Assembly (NCBI GenBank): GCA_013400975.1
Contig: WBMZ01011377.1
Location: 1 to 64,000 of the forward strand
Length of the DNA stretch: 64,000 nucleotides
Reading direction: 5' to 3'
Origin: Atrichornis clamosus
Taxonomy: Eukaryota; Chordata; Aves; Passeriformes; Menuridae
A program made the position numbers and the translations under genes. Shown here piece by piece: positions 60,801-64,000 of this stretch (the first letter of the stretch is position 1; each line of letters starts with the position of its first letter). Below the pieces are notes generated by a model, which saw nothing but the letters and a program-made list of their open reading frames with translations, did no database searches and was not told where the DNA came from.

Positions 60801-63650
60801 GGCAGAAAGTTCCACAGAATGAAAAAAAACCAACCAAACCAGAGAGGAAAAACACTTTAACAGAACCAACTGTTGAGATAAAGAAGAGACACACTAACAA
60901 CTCCTGATAAGTCAGAAAGAAGAGAGGAGGAAATCAGGGCAGAGCTTAGCAATTCCAGAACACTGAGAGCATGTGGAACCAAGATGGAGCTCTGAAAATA
61001 AAATGTGGGAACAACTGCCAAAATGCTGGGCTTTGCCTTTTATCATCTGCACTTACTAAAACAACACTTTTCACATACAAGTGGAAAATAAAATTAAGAT
61101 AGCAGTGCCTTTGCCATCAAATTCAGATAGCACAGAAGAGAAAGCTTAGTGTACACGAGGTGCAGCAAGTCTCCAGCACTGCAGGCTCATGAAATGATGC
61201 TCTTTCTGCCCAGAAATGAGCTTCCTGCTGGGTCAGCAGCAGAAGGCCCACTCTGAACTCAAAACAAGAAGTAAAGCAGGACACAAGTAACCACTGTTGA
61301 CCCTGGGAGACAGCAGTATAAACAGGAGTGATGTCCAAGGACAAGAAGAGTTTTGATTCCTGAAGAAACACAACTTGTGGTTAGGGAACGCACTAAGCCA
61401 ATCAAAACTCACTGATTTTCAACTAAAAAAAAAAGAAAAACCCATCTTTAAATTCACTGTTGAATCTTACTGTCTCCACACAACTGCTGCTGATACAGCT
61501 ACTACTAATAGTAAAAAGGCAACAAACTGAGAATCACTGAAACCACAACCCACAGAGGAATTCCGATACGTGCATTGCTGCTCTTGTTGATATCCGGTGC
61601 CCAAACAACACAGAAGTGGGAAATAAAATGAAGTAAAATTTATTTGAACTTAAATAGGCGTCTGTACGATGAGAATTCCATTTCTGATGCCATCCCAAGG
61701 CAGGGAAGCTCCAGCATTTTAACAGGTCTATGTGCACATACACCTTGCACTTTGAAACCCAGAGTGCTCTGAGCAAGATGTTTTTAAATTACTAAACTGT
61801 GATAAAATGTGTGCTGGCTTTTCCTACATTCCATAATCATTAGGTGGTTTTACGAGACCATACAACTCTGCAGTCCTCCCTGAGCTTCACCACTGCACAT
61901 CAGCCAAAAGTTATTAACAAGTGCCTCGTTAACATAAACCTGAGCAGTCTGAAGGAGACACAGGCTTGTGTTTATGACCCTACCTGCAGCCAGAACCTGT
62001 GCAAAAGCAAAACCAGTCCCTAGGATGCTCCTGGCTATCCCTACTCACCACACAAAGCTCCTGAGTAAGTTATGACACAGCTATGCTCTTTAGAAGTTTT
62101 GTTTTTGAGAAGCACAAGACTCCTTTAAAAATATCTTGAAGACAGAAATGTTCACATTTGGTTTCATCCCTTCAAGATTAATTTTTGCTAGTTCAGCAGC
62201 TGGTAAGTTTTCACCAAGACTGGGAATAAACCACAAAACCTTGGATAAACACCCAACAATCATGTTTGGATTCAAGCGTTTTAATACGTGGAAACTGAAG
62301 TTCTCTACAAAAAAATAGTTAGGGCAGCCCAGTAATGTGTTAAGCTACATTAGGCTTGACTCAAATGCAATCTTTAGACTCAAGTATATGGAATCATAAC
62401 ACTATGTTACAATATGCTATGATTGTTAAAAAAAAAGAAGAGTACAACACTTCCACTGCAACTGGAATCATTCTACTAAGACCAAGGGATTTATTTTGAT
62501 ACATTCCCACAGCGAAGAGGAATAAAGGAACAAGCAAGGCAGGTATATTGATAGATAGGTGCTTTGAAAACATTTCCATTTAAAGATCGCACTATCCATT
62601 CCTCTAAAAAACCCCAAATACACTGGACACCAGACACTTGTAACACTCCTGTCCAGTACACCCTGGCATGTCCAGGAATTAATTAGTATGGAAAATAAAT
62701 ACGATGCATATGACAACCACTACAGGGTTGAAAAATACTGATGTGGTTATTTCAGTGACAAACATTTACCCAGTCAGAGTTGCTGATGAAGGGAACACTG
62801 CAGTTGTTGTGCCTTAGTGGTCTAACATAACAAGAAGCTCTTAATTTTATAATGTGTGGTGTGTTTTCCCTTCCCAGGACATAATTCCAAGGTATCATTA
62901 TTTTAATTCCAAAATGGTAAACCTGTAGACGGAACAGAGTCAGTTTAAGTGCCAGTTGACCACTATAAAAAAACTAAATATCTGACCCTCAATTAAGGTA
63001 ATTAACTGCCCAAGAAGCAACCAACTGTTTATTCCTTTTAGAAAGAGTTGACAAGCCACTGCAATTAATATTCAGGGATAAATTAGTGTCAGAACTTTTT
63101 AAACATTTTCAACTTGAAATTACCCAGTACTGCCAATATGGGCAGGAAAATAAATGTGATCTGTGATGAAACTATTGGGTATTATCAAATTTGAATTCTT
63201 GTTTAGAAGCTTCTCTGCATCAAGGCTCCACCTTCCTGATGAACAATACTACTACTAAAAAAAAAAATCTGTATTTTTTGCTGTGAAATCTTTCATCAGG
63301 CTCCTACTGCACACTAAAGTCAAGACACATAACAAACCTTAACCACTACATTATATATACATACACACTCTTACACAGAACCTGATACTGCTCCTCAATT
63401 AAAGCAAATCACTGAAGATAAACACAAACACCCAGCTGGACTTGACAAAGGTTTTGAAACAGAGAAACAAAAACCTTAAATGCCAATAAACAGCATTAAA
63501 AGGGGCAGGGAAAAACTTGCACAGGAAACTAAGGTGACAGAGCAAAGATGACGTGATTAACTGGGGAGAAACTCAGCACAGGAATAGCAAATACCACAGG
63601 CCTGAACAGGTCACAAGCTGATCCAGAGCCTTACACAGCGGGATAGGAAG
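54822..63650 (-). other. RLIM: RLIM 5' intron
   Basis: AT-rich DNA upstream of the first coding exon. Mammalian RLIM has noncoding 5' exons, so this is probably intron leading to a first exon at or beyond the right edge. I see no CR1, no protein-like open frame and no confident splice pair. Simple runs occur, for example the T-run at 56391. A short untranslated exon inside could easily be missed. Confidence 0.6.
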
Positions 63651-63654
63651 AGTT

Positions 63655-64000
63655 CCTCTCGCCTGTCTCCCACAACTGGGCTTCTTGCCTCATCTCACGG
63701 GAAGAATGGCCTGAAAGCAAGGCCCTGAAGACCTGCGATTCCTTCAGCAGGCACTGAACTGTGGAGGAGGCCCAGGATAGCGGCTATAACCACGCCACTC
63801 ACTCCTCCCCTCCCAAAAGGAGCTTGTTCCAATTCCTCCCCCAGCCCAGCGAGACACCCGGAGGGTGCGGGGCCCGCCTGCCCTCCCCAGGGGGAGCGCA
63901 AACCCCGCTCCAGCCCCCAAAGGAGGATCAGGGTCCCGGCGGGAGGCCCCGCCAGAAGAATCCCCGGGGTGACGGAGCGCGGCCCATCCGGGCACACCCG
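63655..64000 (-). promoter_or_regulatory. RLIM: CpG-rich edge, probable RLIM promoter flank
   Basis: GC content and CpG frequency rise sharply here compared with the AT-rich intron (for example GGGGTGACGGAGCGCGGCCC near 63966). The position upstream of RLIM on the minus strand fits the shore of its promoter CpG island, with the first exon here or just past the window. No TATA box or defined start can be placed. Confidence 0.45.

Overview
The window is vertebrate nuclear DNA, almost certainly from a bird. It carries two convergent (tail-to-tail) protein genes with GT-AG introns, and the left half contains eight CR1 LINE fragments with the avian-type ATTCTATG-like 3' end. No prokaryotic, viral or organellar gene is visible.

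Layout. (1) Bases 1-34347, plus strand: SLC16A2 (MCT8, thyroid-hormone transporter). Exon 1 enters from the left edge with its frame already open, so the start codon and promoter lie outside. Intron 1 is about 27 kb and holds most CR1 copies, a 1.1-kb 21-bp minisatellite, a decayed telomere-like hexamer tract, a CpG-rich block and several AT-rich non-repetitive blocks that resemble conserved enhancers. Exons 2-6 lie at 27.2-34.3 kb. (2) About 34.35-40.9 kb: candidate SLC16A2 3' UTR with several possible poly(A) signals. (3) About 40.9-46.8 kb: intergenic space with an orphan CpG-rich block and simple repeats. (4) 46.8-51.36 kb: candidate 3' UTR of RLIM, minus strand. (5) 51361-54801: the three RLIM (RNF12) coding exons, encoding 595 residues and ending in a RING-H2 finger. 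(6) 54.8-64 kb: the 5' intron of RLIM, becoming CpG-rich at the right edge, where its promoter probably lies.

The two genes do not form one pathway. One product is a plasma-membrane iodothyronine transporter and the other a nuclear ubiquitin ligase. The SLC16A2-RLIM pair is the block that borders the X-inactivation centre in placental mammals (Xpct and Rnf12), so this is its autosomal avian counterpart. Base composition changes near 46.8 kb from GC-richer, CR1-bearing DNA on the left to AT-richer DNA without visible CR1 on the right. I found no clearly novel gene system. The points most worth a second look are an Asn at a proposed hormone-contact position of MCT8, the minisatellite with its higher-order structure, the telomere-like tract, and the unexplained CpG-rich blocks.
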